A stretch of 33,799 nt of DNA from JAJPKE01 sp052143275 (GCA_052143275.1 JBKQTH010000109.1:1-33799); one strand, 5' to 3'. Counted from the first letter of the stretch, positions 1 to 8,070 are shown. The notes: generated by a model from the letters alone, not told the origin. Made by a program: numbers and translations.

Positions 1-2048
1 ATCTCGCAGGGCGCCAATGTAGACGACCGGCCGGCTCGGTCTTCACTGCAACTTTCTGGAAGCCGGTACGTTTGCCGTATGCGCAGGCAGGCGCGCGCCG
101 GTCCCGCCTCGACCAGCTCCACCGTTACCGGCGCAACTGGAGAAGAAATCTCCACGTCATGTATTGGCGGGCAATAGGTGTAGAGATCGCCAACATCTCC
201 GCCGTCGATAAACTGGTTGAGGGCGGCGTAGCTGATGTTGTGGACTTTATCCCGCAGCGTAACCGTGCCGTTTGCCGTTTCGGCCTCAACTCGCAGGAAC
301 TCGTTCTCCAGCCAGGTAGAGCCAGCCTGGAGTGTAGTCTGATAGCTGGCGGCCGGAGGTCCGGCTCGGCTGCCATCCGCCGCTGGACCGCCTGATGTCA
401 GCGGCTGCAGAAAGAAGACTTTGCCGCCATAGGATGGCACATCCTCCGCGAGCAGAAGCAGCTCAATGGTCGGAGCCTCGCGCGCGATAATGTGGAACGT
501 GGTCACCTGCTCATTCTCCGCGTACTCCCGAATTTGAGCCAGCGACTCTTCGATGGCGTTGAGGTTCGGGGTGCCGTGCTCGGCGACCAGTACCTCAATC
601 GGGACCGATCCATCGCCCCGGACGTGACCGACGTTGGCTTCGAGAATGCTATATCCGAGCGCACGACCTTCACTTATGAGACCAAGCATACCCACCACCA
701 GGGCCTTGTCGACCGACTCATCCACCAGCTCCGTGCCCTTGTGGGCGATCACTTGATGAGGCAGTGGCCGCTCGGTCGAGTCTACCACCTGGAACCTTGA
801 AAATTTCGTCTGGGCGGTACAGCGTACCACTTCGGTTCGCGGACCACTGGAGGCATTAAAGACCACCACGGGTACGCCATTTTGTGGGCCGAGAGTTGGC
901 ACCTTCGCCGCCAGGCTACGCAGCGCCCTATCGGTTAGTTCGCCGGCAATCTGCTGGCTCTGAGCAAATCTCGGCAGCATCTCACGATGCACCTGGTCGA
1001 TGCCGCAGCCACAGATACTATCGTGCGGATGATTCTGCATCAGGAATTTCCAGGCGAGCTCCAGCTGAGTCTCGGGGAAGGGTTCCCCTAGCAGCCATGC
1101 CCAGCAAGTAGCCGGCTCAGCCCATCGGGTAAGCAGAGCTTCGCCGGCGGCGTTGTGCTGCTTCAGCCAGATGCGGGTCGAATATACCCCCGGCAGCAGG
1201 TGAGCTCGGTAGCTGCTTCGCAGCTCACCGGTATGGTTGGGCAACTCCAACTCGGTCGCGCGCAGAACGGAGATGTACTCTGGAAGCGTGCCAATACGCA
1301 GCTTGAGCCGGCTCTCCGCCAGCCGCCGATTAGCCAGCTCGATCGCCTCCGGCAGGCCAGCCTGCGGCATCAGGTGGTCGCTGCCGTTCATCAGGAGAAG
1401 GGTCTGCCTGCCGGCGGCCCACTTTCGCATACGTCCAGCCATCAGTTCAACTCTGGCGGCCAGCGCCTCGGCGTCGAGCGGCAGCAGCGCGGCATTGGCA
1501 TAGCCGAAGTCATCACAGAGCCACGCCGCCAGTACTTCACTGCCATCCGGAGCGCGCCAGGTAAACGCATCCCGCTTGATTTCCGGTCCAACGCCGCGCC
1601 AGAAGACGGCATTTTCGATCCCAAAGCCGCGGAGCAGTTGAGGAAGCTGGGCGATATGTCCAAACGTATCCGGCACATAGCCAACCGGCATGGCTCCGCC
1701 ATACATCCGGGAGATCGCCGCTCCTCGCTGGAGGTTGCGTATCAAAGACTCGCCGCTCACCAGGAACTCATCCGGCTGCAGATACCAGGGGCCTACCAGA
1801 AGCCGCCCCTGCGAGGCCAGCGACCGCAGACGAGATGCATTTTCAGGGCGAATCTCGAGGTAATCTTCCAGCACGATGGTCTGACCATCCAGCATAAAGA
1901 AGCTGAACGCTGGATCGGAATCCAGGGTATCCAATACTGCGTCTAGCGTGTCCACGAGCTTCATGCGAAACTGCTGGAATGTCAGATACCATTCCCGATC
2001 CCAGTGAGTATGTGGCACAACTAGCAACTCAGTATCATTGTCGCTCAT
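1..2048 (-). CDS. Glycoside hydrolase family 38 alpha-mannosidase, C-terminus cut by the window edge
   Basis: The minus frame is open from ATG 2048 to base 1 (682 residues), and the C-terminal beta domains lie outside the window. The N-terminus carries the GH38 metal motif VPHTHWDREWYL (His13, His15, Asp17). GYVPDTFGH near residues 123-131 holds the expected nucleophile Asp127. NGSDH lies in the catalytic domain, and NHPHDSICGCGIDQVH near residue 337 is typical of the bacterial mannosylglycerate-hydrolase-like (MngB) branch. The family hydrolyses alpha-mannosides by a retaining, zinc-dependent mechanism. There is no signal peptide, so it is probably cytosolic and acts on imported oligosaccharides or glycosides. 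The start is supported by GGGAG five bases upstream. The exact substrate cannot be told. The gene stands alone and is preceded by repeats that may be operators. Confidence 0.93.
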   Translation of the reverse strand, partial: MSDNDTELLVVPHTHWDREWYLTFQQFRMKLVDTLDAVLDTLDSDPAFSFFMLDGQTIVLEDYLEIRPENASRLRSLASQGRLLVGPWYLQPDEFLVSGESLIRNLQRGAAISRMYGGAMPVGYVPDTFGHIAQLPQLLRGFGIENAVFWRGVGPEIKRDAFTWRAPDGSEVLAAWLCDDFGYANAALLPLDAEALAARVELMAGRMRKWAAGRQTLLLMNGSDHLMPQAGLPEAIELANRRLAESRLKLRIGTLPEYISVLRATELELPNHTGELRSSYRAHLLPGVYSTRIWLKQHNAAGEALLTRWAEPATCWAWLLGEPFPETQLELAWKFLMQNHPHDSICGCGIDQVHREMLPRFAQSQQIAGELTDRALRSLAAKVPTLGPQNGVPVVVFNASSGPRTEVVRCTAQTKFSRFQVVDSTERPLPHQVIAHKGTELVDESVDKALVVGMLGLISEGRALGYSILEANVGHVRGDGSVPIEVLVAEHGTPNLNAIEESLAQIREYAENEQVTTFHIIAREAPTIELLLLAEDVPSYGGKVFFLQPLTSGGPAADGSRAGPPAASYQTTLQAGSTWLENEFLRVEAETANGTVTLRDKVHNISYAALNQFIDGGDVGDLYTYCPPIHDVEISSPVAPVTVELVEAGPARACLRIRQTYRLPESCSEDRAGRSSTLAPCE

Positions 2049-2059
2049 AGCAGCTCCCG

Positions 2060-2085
2060 TGACCTTAGTATGACCTTAGTATGAC
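2060..2085. repeat. 11-bp tandem direct repeat upstream of the GH38 gene
   Basis: Two exact copies of TGACCTTAGTA (2060-2070 and 2071-2081) are followed by a partial third (TGAC). They lie just upstream of the mannosidase ribosome binding site, between it and the likely promoter. An 11-bp period puts the copies on the same DNA face, which would suit a regulator, but function is unproven. Confidence 0.5.
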
Positions 2086-2108
2086 TCTCATGATCCTAGT
2101 TAGTGTCC

Positions 2109-2135
2109 AGCATACCAGTGGTGAGGACTACTCAA
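2109..2135 (-). promoter_or_regulatory. Candidate promoter of the GH38 gene
   Basis: On the minus strand TTGAGT (2135-2130) and TATGCT (2114-2109) are separated by 15 bp. The short spacer is partly compensated by a TG one base before the -10 (extended -10). It reads toward the GH38 start at 2048. Moderate support only. Confidence 0.4.
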
Positions 2136-2145
2136 CCAGTTATCG

Positions 2146-2165
2146 AATCGATCGGTGGATCGATT
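2146..2165. promoter_or_regulatory. Inverted repeat, candidate operator of the GH38 gene
   Basis: AATCGATC-GGTG-GATCGATT is a perfect 8-bp inverted repeat with a 4-bp centre. It lies about 10 bp upstream of the candidate -35 box of the mannosidase. Size and symmetry suit a dimeric regulator, but no regulator gene is visible in the window. Confidence 0.4.
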
Positions 2166-2294
2166 GGGTGGACTGGATGAAGAGGATGGAATCGTCGACA
2201 TGTATGACCTGGATGAGAGTACTATGGAAAAAGCCAGCCGGCATCTCTTCTCAGGAGGGGGCGGTGACGAGTGGCCTATATGTAGTCTGACGGG

Positions 2295-2370
2295 TGGTGG
2301 GTGGTACTGGACTCGAACCAGTGACCTCGTCGGTGTGAACGACGCGCTCTGCCGGCTGAGCTAACCACCC
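2295..2370 (-). tRNA. tRNA-Val(CAC)
   Basis: The minus strand folds into a complete cloverleaf. The acceptor GGGTGGT pairs with ACCACCC, the D stem is GCTC/GAGC, and the anticodon stem CGTCG/CGACG encloses TTCACAC, giving anticodon CAC (codon GUG, valine). The T arm is ACTGG-TTCGAGT-CCAGT. The discriminator A (2298) is followed by an encoded CCA (2297-2295). Length is 76 nt with CCA. Confidence 0.97.
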
Positions 2371-2395
2371 AGTAACTTGGTTCCGGCGCCCGATT

Positions 2396-2424
2396 AGCAT
2401 ATCACGCCCGGTTCGGGGCGTCAA
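2396..2424 (-). promoter_or_regulatory. Promoter of tRNA-Val
   Basis: On the minus strand TTGACG (2424-2419) and TATGCT (2401-2396) are separated by 17 bp. The -10 box ends 25 bp before the first base of the mature tRNA (2370), which fits a short 5' leader. Confidence 0.75.
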
Positions 2425-2444
2425 CGTTGCTCTGGCCCGATTCC

Positions 2445-2474
2445 TTGACAACCAGGTTGTGGGGACGGTAGACT
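2445..2474 (+). promoter_or_regulatory. Promoter of the GNAT gene
   Basis: TTGACA (2445-2450) and TAGACT (2469-2474) are separated by 18 bp. The predicted start point near 2482 lies about 90 bases before the ATG at 2571. The tRNA promoter lies divergently just to the left. Confidence 0.6.
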
Positions 2475-2570
2475 GCGGGCAAATCCGACTGCGACACGCA
2501 CAAAGCCTGGCCATATTCAGTTGGGCGACAGACAGGCGATTTTACGCCGCGAGAGAGTGGTTTTCACTGG

Positions 2571-3347
2571 ATGGATACCGACGATGTCGTACAGCGCATC
2601 CTTACTCAGAGAGCCGTACGCTACAGCGACACCGGCCCTAGTCTCGCGCCGGCAGGAACGGCGCGCTTCCGTATGGAGTCGGACCGGATACGACTGGCTT
2701 ATGCCAGTGCGGCAACCGGCCGGTCGTCCGAGTTGGTGGCGCGGGTACTGGAGTACGCTCAGCCGAGGCGGCTACTGGTGCAGTGGTTGGTGGTACCGCA
2801 ACGTGGCGGCGAAACCGAGCTGGCGGTGGCGTTACTAGCGGCCGGATTCCACCAGACCGAGGATCTGCAGCTGATGGCGTGTGGAGATAAGATCACCGGC
2901 AGGAGCAGCCAAGGCATCACGATCGCGCCCATACTCAACTTACCGCAGATGGTGGACTACGAGTACGGCAGTCGACTCTGCTTCTATGACGAGCCCCATC
3001 CGCCGGCCGAGACCGTGAAACGGAGAGCGACCGAGCGCTGGCGTGAACAGCAAGGCGGCTGGTTTCGGTATTATGTGGCAGTGGCTGGAGGGCGGTTGGT
3101 AGGCGGCTGTTACACCAGCCTTTTTGAGGATGTCCCCACGCTGATGGGAGTCTACACCCTGCCACAGGTTCGGGGCCGGGGAATAGCCTCCCAGCTGCTG
3201 GCCTACGCTGTAGGCGATCTGCTGAGTCCAGAGCGAAATGCCTGCTGTCTGTTTGTCGAGCGTCCCAATCCCGCCAGGAATTTGTACCTCGAACTGGGAT
3301 TTGTGCCGCTCGTCGATATGCTGACCTTCAACCTTCACGCGAGCTGA
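2571..3347 (+). CDS. GNAT family N-acetyltransferase
   Basis: This is a 258-residue protein. The C-terminal half is a recognisable GNAT fold: the acetyl-CoA pyrophosphate-binding motif A reads GVYTLPQVRGRGIASQLL, with RGRGIA at about residues 201-206 matching the Q/R-x-x-G-x-G/A signature. It is followed by the usual NPARNLYLELGF motif B. The N-terminal 120 residues look like a second, degenerate acetyltransferase-like half, which is common in tandem GNAT proteins. The acyl acceptor cannot be predicted. The ribosome binding site before the ATG is weak, so the start is less certain than the reading frame. It runs convergently toward the sigma-factor gene. Confidence 0.85.
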   Translation: MDTDDVVQRILTQRAVRYSDTGPSLAPAGTARFRMESDRIRLAYASAATGRSSELVARVLEYAQPRRLLVQWLVVPQRGGETELAVALLAAGFHQTEDLQLMACGDKITGRSSQGITIAPILNLPQMVDYEYGSRLCFYDEPHPPAETVKRRATERWREQQGGWFRYYVAVAGGRLVGGCYTSLFEDVPTLMGVYTLPQVRGRGIASQLLAYAVGDLLSPERNACCLFVERPNPARNLYLELGFVPLVDMLTFNLHAS

Positions 3348-3387
3348 GCTGGTGACACCGCGCCCGTCGTCTCTACCGGTAGCGAAA

Positions 3388-3999
3388 CTAGGATGCGGCT
3401 CGATACAGCTTGCGGAAGCGTTCCCGGCCACGGGTGAGAGTTTGGCGAACATTGGCGACGGAGATGCCGAGTGCGCCGGAGATTTCCTCGCAGCTCAGCC
3501 CATAGACCATTCGCAGCATGAGAGCCGCGCGCTGCCGCTGGGCCAGTTGCTGGAACGTCTGCTCGATCAGGACTCTGTCGGAGATCTGCTGCTCTATATC
3601 GCAAGGACCGGCAAGAAACTCGGACTCAAAGGCGGCGGTATCCGGTTCGCCCTCATCGGTGGTACGTGTGTATAACTGGGCGAAGCAGAGCGAGTTCCGG
3701 CGCCTAAGGTGGCTGATGGCAAGATTGGTGGCCACACGGTACAACCACGCCTCAGGTCTATCGTAGAGCTGTAGCTCAGCAAAATGTTGCCACGCCCGTA
3801 AGAAGGCTTCCTGAGCCAACTCCACGGCCACCTCATTTGTCGGCACCATTCGTCGCAGATATCCGCAGAGCGGCTGCTCATAGCGGGTGAAGAAAGCCTC
3901 GAACTGCGGTTGTTCTTCATCCGGCTCGCTGGTGGCCGCATGCCGGTACGCATTTGGCGCCCCCTTGCTGCCGGGCCTTACCGTGGGTACTGTCGACAC
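3388..3999 (-). CDS. ECF-type RNA polymerase sigma factor (sigma-70 family)
   Basis: Region 2 is visible as FFTRYEQPLCGYLRRMV, then ELAQEAFLRAWQHF and PEAWLYRVATNLAISHLRRR (core binding and -10 recognition). Region 4 follows as LAQRQRAALMLRMVYGLSCEEISGALGISVANVRQTLTR-type helix-turn-helix (-35 recognition). I chose the GTG at 3999 because AAAGGAG lies six bases before it. This gives 203 residues, usual for ECF factors. A longer frame to GTG 4068 exists but has no ribosome binding site. No anti-sigma factor gene is adjacent, so its control is not evident. It faces the GNAT gene tail to tail. Confidence 0.9.
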   Translation of the reverse strand: MSTVPTVRPGSKGAPNAYRHAATSEPDEEQPQFEAFFTRYEQPLCGYLRRMVPTNEVAVELAQEAFLRAWQHFAELQLYDRPEAWLYRVATNLAISHLRRRNSLCFAQLYTRTTDEGEPDTAAFESEFLAGPCDIEQQISDRVLIEQTFQQLAQRQRAALMLRMVYGLSCEEISGALGISVANVRQTLTRGRERFRKLYRAAS

Positions 4000-4397
4000 G
4001 CCGTGCTCCTTTGCTCCAGGAAGCGGCGCCGCCGCTAACCTGCCTGGATACCCCACAAGGCTCTCCACGCATAGTAGGGATAGAGTGGCCAGGCCTCACC
4101 GAGTGTAAATGTTTGGGCCACAGTCTGACTATGCAATGCTTCACACTTCTCCTGTAGTAGGAATCCAGTGGCGATTGTGTTCCGATAGGTGACTTTTAGG
4201 CCATACGACCTCAAGTAGCATCCAGGCGTTATTCGCCTTTTGCGGCACTGATTTCTGATATGCTACACTAGCCAGTGAACCTCGAGGAGTGCGAGTGCTA
4301 GAGACATCGCGTAGAGCGAATCATAGCCAGGAAAGCGCCGCGTAGGGCTGGCGACGACCATTTTTACGAGCCGCGGGCTGGAGAGTGTGATGCTGAC
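4000..4397. other. Intergenic region between sigma factor and the small-membrane-protein/Rieske genes
   Basis: I see no convincing gene here. It should hold the sigma-factor promoter, which I could not place. It also holds a plausible plus-strand promoter (4240-4269) and a 16-codon frame starting at GTG 4295 with GAGGAG five bases upstream, too short to call. Confidence 0.5.
4240..4269 (+). promoter_or_regulatory. Candidate promoter of the small membrane protein/Rieske/YdjM genes
   Basis: TTGCGG (4240-4245) and TACACT (4264-4269) are 18 bp apart, with TGC directly before the -10 (extended -10). The predicted start is near 4277, about 120 bases before the first gene. Confidence 0.45.
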
Positions 4398-4583
4398 GTG
4401 CTAGAGGTCTATACCCTTATCGCGTATGCCGCTGTGATTGTGTGCACTATTTTCAACGCCTATGTGGTCATTCGTGGGCGCTCGAACGCTACCGGCCGCC
4501 GCATCGATGGGCGGCTTCTAGTCTGGTGCAGTGCCTGTGCGCTAATTGGAGTAGTGCTGCTGGTGATGGCACTGGCCGACTGA
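4398..4583 (+). CDS. Small membrane protein, two predicted helices
   Basis: This 61-residue frame starts at GTG. Two hydrophobic stretches (residues 4-25, and 41-60 with LIGVVLLVMALAD at the end) flank a short basic, Arg-rich loop (RGRSNATGRRIDGR), the layout of a small hairpin membrane protein. I do not recognise the family. The ribosome binding site is poor: GGAGAG lies 13 bases upstream. It ends 22 bases before the Rieske gene on the same strand, so the two are probably cotranscribed, and it may serve as a membrane partner. Confidence rests on hydrophobicity and position. Confidence 0.55.
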   Translation: MLEVYTLIAYAAVIVCTIFNAYVVIRGRSNATGRRIDGRLLVWCSACALIGVVLLVMALAD

Positions 4584-4605
4584 ACCAGGGAGGGGAGGTG
4601 CCAGG

Positions 4606-4926
4606 GTGAGGAGATTCGTTAGGGTAGCCGACCTTGGCCAGGTCACCCCCGGCCGGTTGCTGCGCGTGGAGGTCTCCGGACGACTACTCTGCCTTGCCAA
4701 CGTCGCTGGAACTATCTTTGCAATGGATGATGACTGCACTCACATAAGCGGGCCGCTCGATCGGGGCGAGTTGGAAGATCATATTTTGACCTGCCCGGTG
4801 CATCTGGCCCAGTTCGATGTACGGACCGGCAAAGTAGTGCGTGGACCGGCTCGAGATGACCTTCCCATTTACCGGGTCCGGATGGAAGGTAACGACATCC
4901 TGGTGGAAGAGCCGGATCCAATGTAG
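4606..4926 (+). CDS. Rieske-type [2Fe-2S] ferredoxin
   Basis: This 106-residue protein has the full Rieske cluster motif: Cys44-Thr-His46, sixteen residues, then Cys63-Pro-Val-His66. The Cys and His pairs ligate the two irons of a [2Fe-2S] cluster. There is no signal peptide or membrane anchor, and the length matches soluble dioxygenase-type ferredoxins or small nitrite-reductase-like subunits rather than the bc-complex protein. The GTG start follows GGGAGG with eight bases spacing. No oxygenase or reductase partner is nearby, so the electron acceptor is unknown. Confidence 0.93.
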   Translation: MRRFVRVADLGQVTPGRLLRVEVSGRLLCLANVAGTIFAMDDDCTHISGPLDRGELEDHILTCPVHLAQFDVRTGKVVRGPARDDLPIYRVRMEGNDILVEEPDPM

Positions 4927-4978
4927 CGCTTTAAAAAACCGATGATCGAGCTGAAGAGCAAGAGAGGAACGGTGGCAG

Positions 4979-5620
4979 TTGCGGGGACCATCTCACGTAG
5001 TATTCGGTCTGGCGGGAGCGGTGGTGGCGGAGAGCATATTCCATGTCACGACACCACCGCTCTTTCCGCTACCCAGCGATCCAGGCACTCTGGCCAATAC
5101 CCTGGCGGCCAAAATCGTCTTCTATGGATTCGCCGCGCTAGGCGCTCTGGCGCCGGATATCGACAACGCGAGAAGCACCATCGGGATGCGGGCGGGCTTT
5201 GTAAGCAAAGGAATTCAGCGTGTTGCCGGCCACCGCACCTTCTTTCACAGTCTCTTCGGCCTGGCGGTGGTAGGTGCGCTCATCTGGGCCGCGCAGTACA
5301 GCATTGGTCTGTTCCTCTACGACCAGCTGGGCCTAGCAGCCGGCGAGCAGCTGGCGAGCGGCGTCGGGCCGGACGCCAATTTTCACTCAGGGGTGGGAAT
5401 TGCGTTTGCCGGCTTTCTGATTGGGTATTTTCTCCACCTGGTAGCTGACAGCCTGACCCTGGGCGGAGTACCCTGGCTCTGGCCCAACCGGACACGCTTT
5501 GGTTTTCCACCGGAGCGTTCCTGGCGCTTCAAGACGGGTAGCGCCGAGGAGCCCGTGGTGGTGGTGGCGGTGGCGGTACTGGTGATTCTCGGGCTCCTCC
5601 TCGGCAAATTGATTATGTAG
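4979..5620 (+). CDS. YdjM-like membrane-bound metal-dependent hydrolase family protein
   Basis: This 213-residue protein begins RGPSHVVFGLAGAVV, the usual N-terminal conserved His motif. It then shows LGALAPDIDNARS and GHRTFFHSLFGL, the conserved acidic and His motifs of the YdjM family (annotated as inner-membrane metal-dependent hydrolases). Several hydrophobic segments and a basic C-terminal part ending in one more helix place it in the membrane. Its reaction is not established. TTG 4979 is the only usable start, because the frame is closed by a stop at 4952. A GAGGA sequence lies upstream. It follows the Rieske gene by 52 bases. Confidence 0.85.
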   Translation: MRGPSHVVFGLAGAVVAESIFHVTTPPLFPLPSDPGTLANTLAAKIVFYGFAALGALAPDIDNARSTIGMRAGFVSKGIQRVAGHRTFFHSLFGLAVVGALIWAAQYSIGLFLYDQLGLAAGEQLASGVGPDANFHSGVGIAFAGFLIGYFLHLVADSLTLGGVPWLWPNRTRFGFPPERSWRFKTGSAEEPVVVVAVAVLVILGLLLGKLIM

Positions 5621-5633
5621 GACACCAACCAAC

Positions 5634-6311
5634 CTAGCTGGAAGCGGTCGCGGTGGCCGTAGGGGAAGCCAGAAGCTGGTTGGTATCAGCGGGAACCCAA
5701 TTAACGTTTGGCTTGAGCGTCTTGAACACCGCCTGTACCGCAGGGATGGATTGGCTGGAGGCAACAGTGATTCCAGTATCCCCCACCGTGCCCAGACAGA
5801 TTGAGGTGGTAGCTTGCTGTGAGCTCTGCGCGCATTGCAGCGAATTGCCCAGGTTTGCTCGCTTAGGTGCCTCCGAAAAACTCAAAGGTGTATCCCCAGC
5901 TACATTCCAGGTGATACTCAGGTGACCACCGTAGACCGGATCATGTATGGATCCACCGGCCAGAACCAGGCAGGTGCCCTTGGGGAAGCTGTCTGGCAGA
6001 TAAGGCGTAAATCCAAGCTGCGCACTCACCGTTTGCCAGTCGGTAAGCGTGCTATCCGTGGCGCTCCCATTGTCGATAAACGCTATGGAAACCGTATCGC
6101 ACCAGGGGACCTGTGCGGCTGTCAAGCTGGTCGAGACTGGGGTAGTGGAGTGACTGCTTCCCAGGCTGCACCCACTCACCAGCAACAGCGCTGCCAGAAG
6201 GGCGGTTCCGCCGGGAAGTAGCCATACGCGGCCGGCGGTCCATTGCGGCACCGTGGGCACGTGTCGAAATTGGTTATGACGCTTGGTTACCTCAGATAGC
6301 TTAGATCGCAT
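5634..6311 (-). CDS. Predicted lipoprotein of unknown function
   Basis: This 225-residue protein has a basic N-terminus, a hydrophobic core (LLPGGTALLAALLLVSGC) and a lipobox with the lipidated Cys at residue 48. A Ser/Thr-rich linker follows, then a compact domain with Cys residues at about positions 71, 114, 155 and 168, and a Thr/Ala/Ser tail. I recognise no family for the mature part. The ATG is preceded by two copies of AGGGAGATTAT, each containing a GGGAG ribosome-binding-like sequence. It is convergent with the YdjM-like gene, 13 bases apart. Confidence 0.8.
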   Translation of the reverse strand: MRSKLSEVTKRHNQFRHVPTVPQWTAGRVWLLPGGTALLAALLLVSGCSLGSSHSTTPVSTSLTAAQVPWCDTVSIAFIDNGSATDSTLTDWQTVSAQLGFTPYLPDSFPKGTCLVLAGGSIHDPVYGGHLSITWNVAGDTPLSFSEAPKRANLGNSLQCAQSSQQATTSICLGTVGDTGITVASSQSIPAVQAVFKTLKPNVNWVPADTNQLLASPTATATASS

Positions 6312-6317
6312 AACTGG

Positions 6318-6339
6318 ATAATCTCCCTATAATCTCCCT
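6318..6339. repeat. 11-bp tandem repeat that duplicates the ribosome binding site
   Basis: ATAATCTCCCT occurs twice in direct succession (6318-6328, 6329-6339). Read on the minus strand it is AGGGAGATTAT twice, immediately upstream of the lipoprotein ATG, so that gene has two tandem Shine-Dalgarno-like sequences. Confidence 0.6.
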
Positions 6340-6394
6340 GCCTTGCGGCACGTCACGTACGTGGTGAGCTGTCCGGCCAGCCGGGTATAAGCCG

Positions 6395-6420
6395 GTGCGC
6401 TCGAACGGCAGTGCGCTCGA
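6395..6420. repeat. Direct repeat GTGCGCTCGA, period 16 bp
   Basis: Two exact 10-bp copies (6395-6404 and 6411-6420) lie upstream of the lipoprotein gene. They could be regulator sites or chance. No further structure was seen. Confidence 0.35.
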
Positions 6421-6497
6421 TTGAGTATAACGAACGAACCCCGCCAGATTTCGCCGAGATCAGACTTTTATTTCGTCTTTTTGGACGTCTTTGGCTT

Positions 6498-7385
6498 TCA
6501 CTCGCGGCCTGCCACGGGCCTAAGCCCGCACAATTCCCTGGCGCCGGCGATCTGTTTGCTCTCGGCCGTCCAGTCAGGCCGGCCGTCCTCTCCTTCTTCG
6601 ATAGGAGTCTCCAGCAGTACGGTGGTCTCCGCAAGGCTTGGGTGGGTGAGAAAAGCTTGCAGTCCTGCCCTCGGTATGATGCCCTCGCCGATGCGAGCGT
6701 GATTGTCCAGATGGCTACCCAGAGCCTTGCGCGTGTCATTGAGATGGATCACTTTGACCCGCTCCAGCGAGATGGCCTCGTCCGCCTTCGCCAGGATCTC
6801 TCGTGCGCCTTCGGCCGTCCCAATGTCGAAGCCGGCGCTCCACAGATGTGCGGTATCCAGGCAGACGCCGAGGCTCTCCCGATAGCTGTCCAGACTATCC
6901 AGCACTCGGGCCAGATTCTCGAATCGGCAACCCAACTGGCCGCCTCCGCCGACGTCGTTTTCGAGTAGCAGCATCACCGGCTCCGGAGAGCCTTCCAGGA
7001 CCTGCTTGAGACCCCGGATGAGCTGCTCTATGCCGGCGTCCTCGTCGGCTTTGCCATGACTACCGACATGAAACACCACGCTGCTGCCGCCATGGTCTCG
7101 TGCCCGTTCCAGGGTCGCGCGTAGGAGATTGACGGATTCGGTACATACATCCTGGCGTGGCGACGCCAGGTTGATGAGATAGGCGGCGTGGACTACGATC
7201 GGCTCGATCCCTTGCTGTTTCGCGGCCTGGACAAAGGCTTTAGCCTGTTCGGCATTGGGAGTCGGCGGTTGCCAGCCGCGCGGGTTGGTGACGAAGATTT
7301 GTATGGCGTCGCAGCCGACCTCATGCGCGGTCTCGAGCGCCTGCACCGGCTTACCGCCAAGCGGCATATGGCGACCCAGTCGCAT
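6498..7385 (-). CDS. nfo: Deoxyribonuclease IV (endonuclease IV, class II AP endonuclease)
   Basis: This 295-residue protein is the usual length for endonuclease IV. The trinuclear-zinc ligand motifs appear in the canonical order: VVHAAYLINLA, VFHVGSHGK, LLLENDVGGGG, GVCLDTAHLWSAGFD, IHLNDT, DNHARIGEG and a final LLETP. The family incises DNA 5' to abasic sites and trims 3' blocking groups in base excision repair in the cytoplasm. The ATG at 7385 follows GGGGGAG five bases upstream. It lies 39 bases downstream of scpB on the same strand, so they are probably cotranscribed. Confidence 0.97.
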   Translation of the reverse strand: MRLGRHMPLGGKPVQALETAHEVGCDAIQIFVTNPRGWQPPTPNAEQAKAFVQAAKQQGIEPIVVHAAYLINLASPRQDVCTESVNLLRATLERARDHGGSSVVFHVGSHGKADEDAGIEQLIRGLKQVLEGSPEPVMLLLENDVGGGGQLGCRFENLARVLDSLDSYRESLGVCLDTAHLWSAGFDIGTAEGAREILAKADEAISLERVKVIHLNDTRKALGSHLDNHARIGEGIIPRAGLQAFLTHPSLAETTVLLETPIEEGEDGRPDWTAESKQIAGARELCGLRPVAGRE

Positions 7386-7424
7386 GAGTACTCCCCCTTC
7401 ACCGCACTAGGCCCGAAATTCACA

Positions 7425-8063
7425 TCACTCATCGTCGGTAGAGATGTCGACCGCTCTCCGGATTCGCCTGGCCGCCAGGGCACGGTCGGCCTCCAGGGCC
7501 TCCGTCTCCGTAGCGGTGGGCTGGGGAAGCGCTTCCAGGCTGCTCAGGCCAAACTGTTGCAGGAAATCCGCGGTAGTGCCAAAGAGTACCGGCCGTCCCA
7601 CGGTAGGCGCACGGCCAACTTCAATGACCAGTCCGTACTGTAAGAGGCTGCTGAGGGCACGATCGCTGTTGACGCCACGAATAAATTCAATCCGAGACCG
7701 GGTAACAGGCTGTCGATAGGCAACTACCGCCAGCGTTTCCAGCGCCGCTGAGGTCAGCTTCATTTGAGACGGCATGCCCAGGAGAGCGGCCACGAACCGA
7801 GCATTTTCGGGAGCGGAGACAAACTGCACCTGGTCCTGTGTTCTTTGCACCAGTAGCCCGCGTCCCGGTTGCTGGCAAGCGTGGCTCAGCGCCGAAACCG
7901 CTGAGCGCAGCGTCCGCTCGTCTATCTGGAGCAGCTTCTGCAGCTCGCTTTCCCGCAGAGGGCGTCCAGCGACAAAGAGCAGGCTTTCCAGAGCTGAACT
8001 GAGCCGCTCTATGTCATCGGATGGATCCGGCAAAGATGATCCATTGGCTGTAGGTCTTGGCAT
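7425..8063 (-). CDS. scpB: Segregation and condensation protein ScpB
   Basis: This 212-residue protein has paired winged-helix domains. The C-terminal signature is clear: ALETLAVVAYRQPVTRSRIE, IRGVNSDRALSSLL, then VGRPVLFGTTADFLQQFGL. ScpB dimers bridge ScpA and the SMC ATPase in the chromosome condensation complex. No scpA is present in the window. The ATG at 8063 has no Shine-Dalgarno sequence, and a TATAAT box lies only seven bases before it, suggesting a leaderless transcript. It precedes nfo and is divergent from the secreted Ig-like protein gene. Confidence 0.97.
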   Translation of the reverse strand: MPRPTANGSSLPDPSDDIERLSSALESLLFVAGRPLRESELQKLLQIDERTLRSAVSALSHACQQPGRGLLVQRTQDQVQFVSAPENARFVAALLGMPSQMKLTSAALETLAVVAYRQPVTRSRIEFIRGVNSDRALSSLLQYGLVIEVGRAPTVGRPVLFGTTADFLQQFGLSSLEALPQPTATETEALEADRALAARRIRRAVDISTDDE

Positions 8064-8070
8064 ATGGGCG

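Noticed and set aside
1155..1946. Long plus-strand frame inside the first 2 kb
   Set aside because: It is antisense to the GH38 gene, whose motifs are unmistakable.
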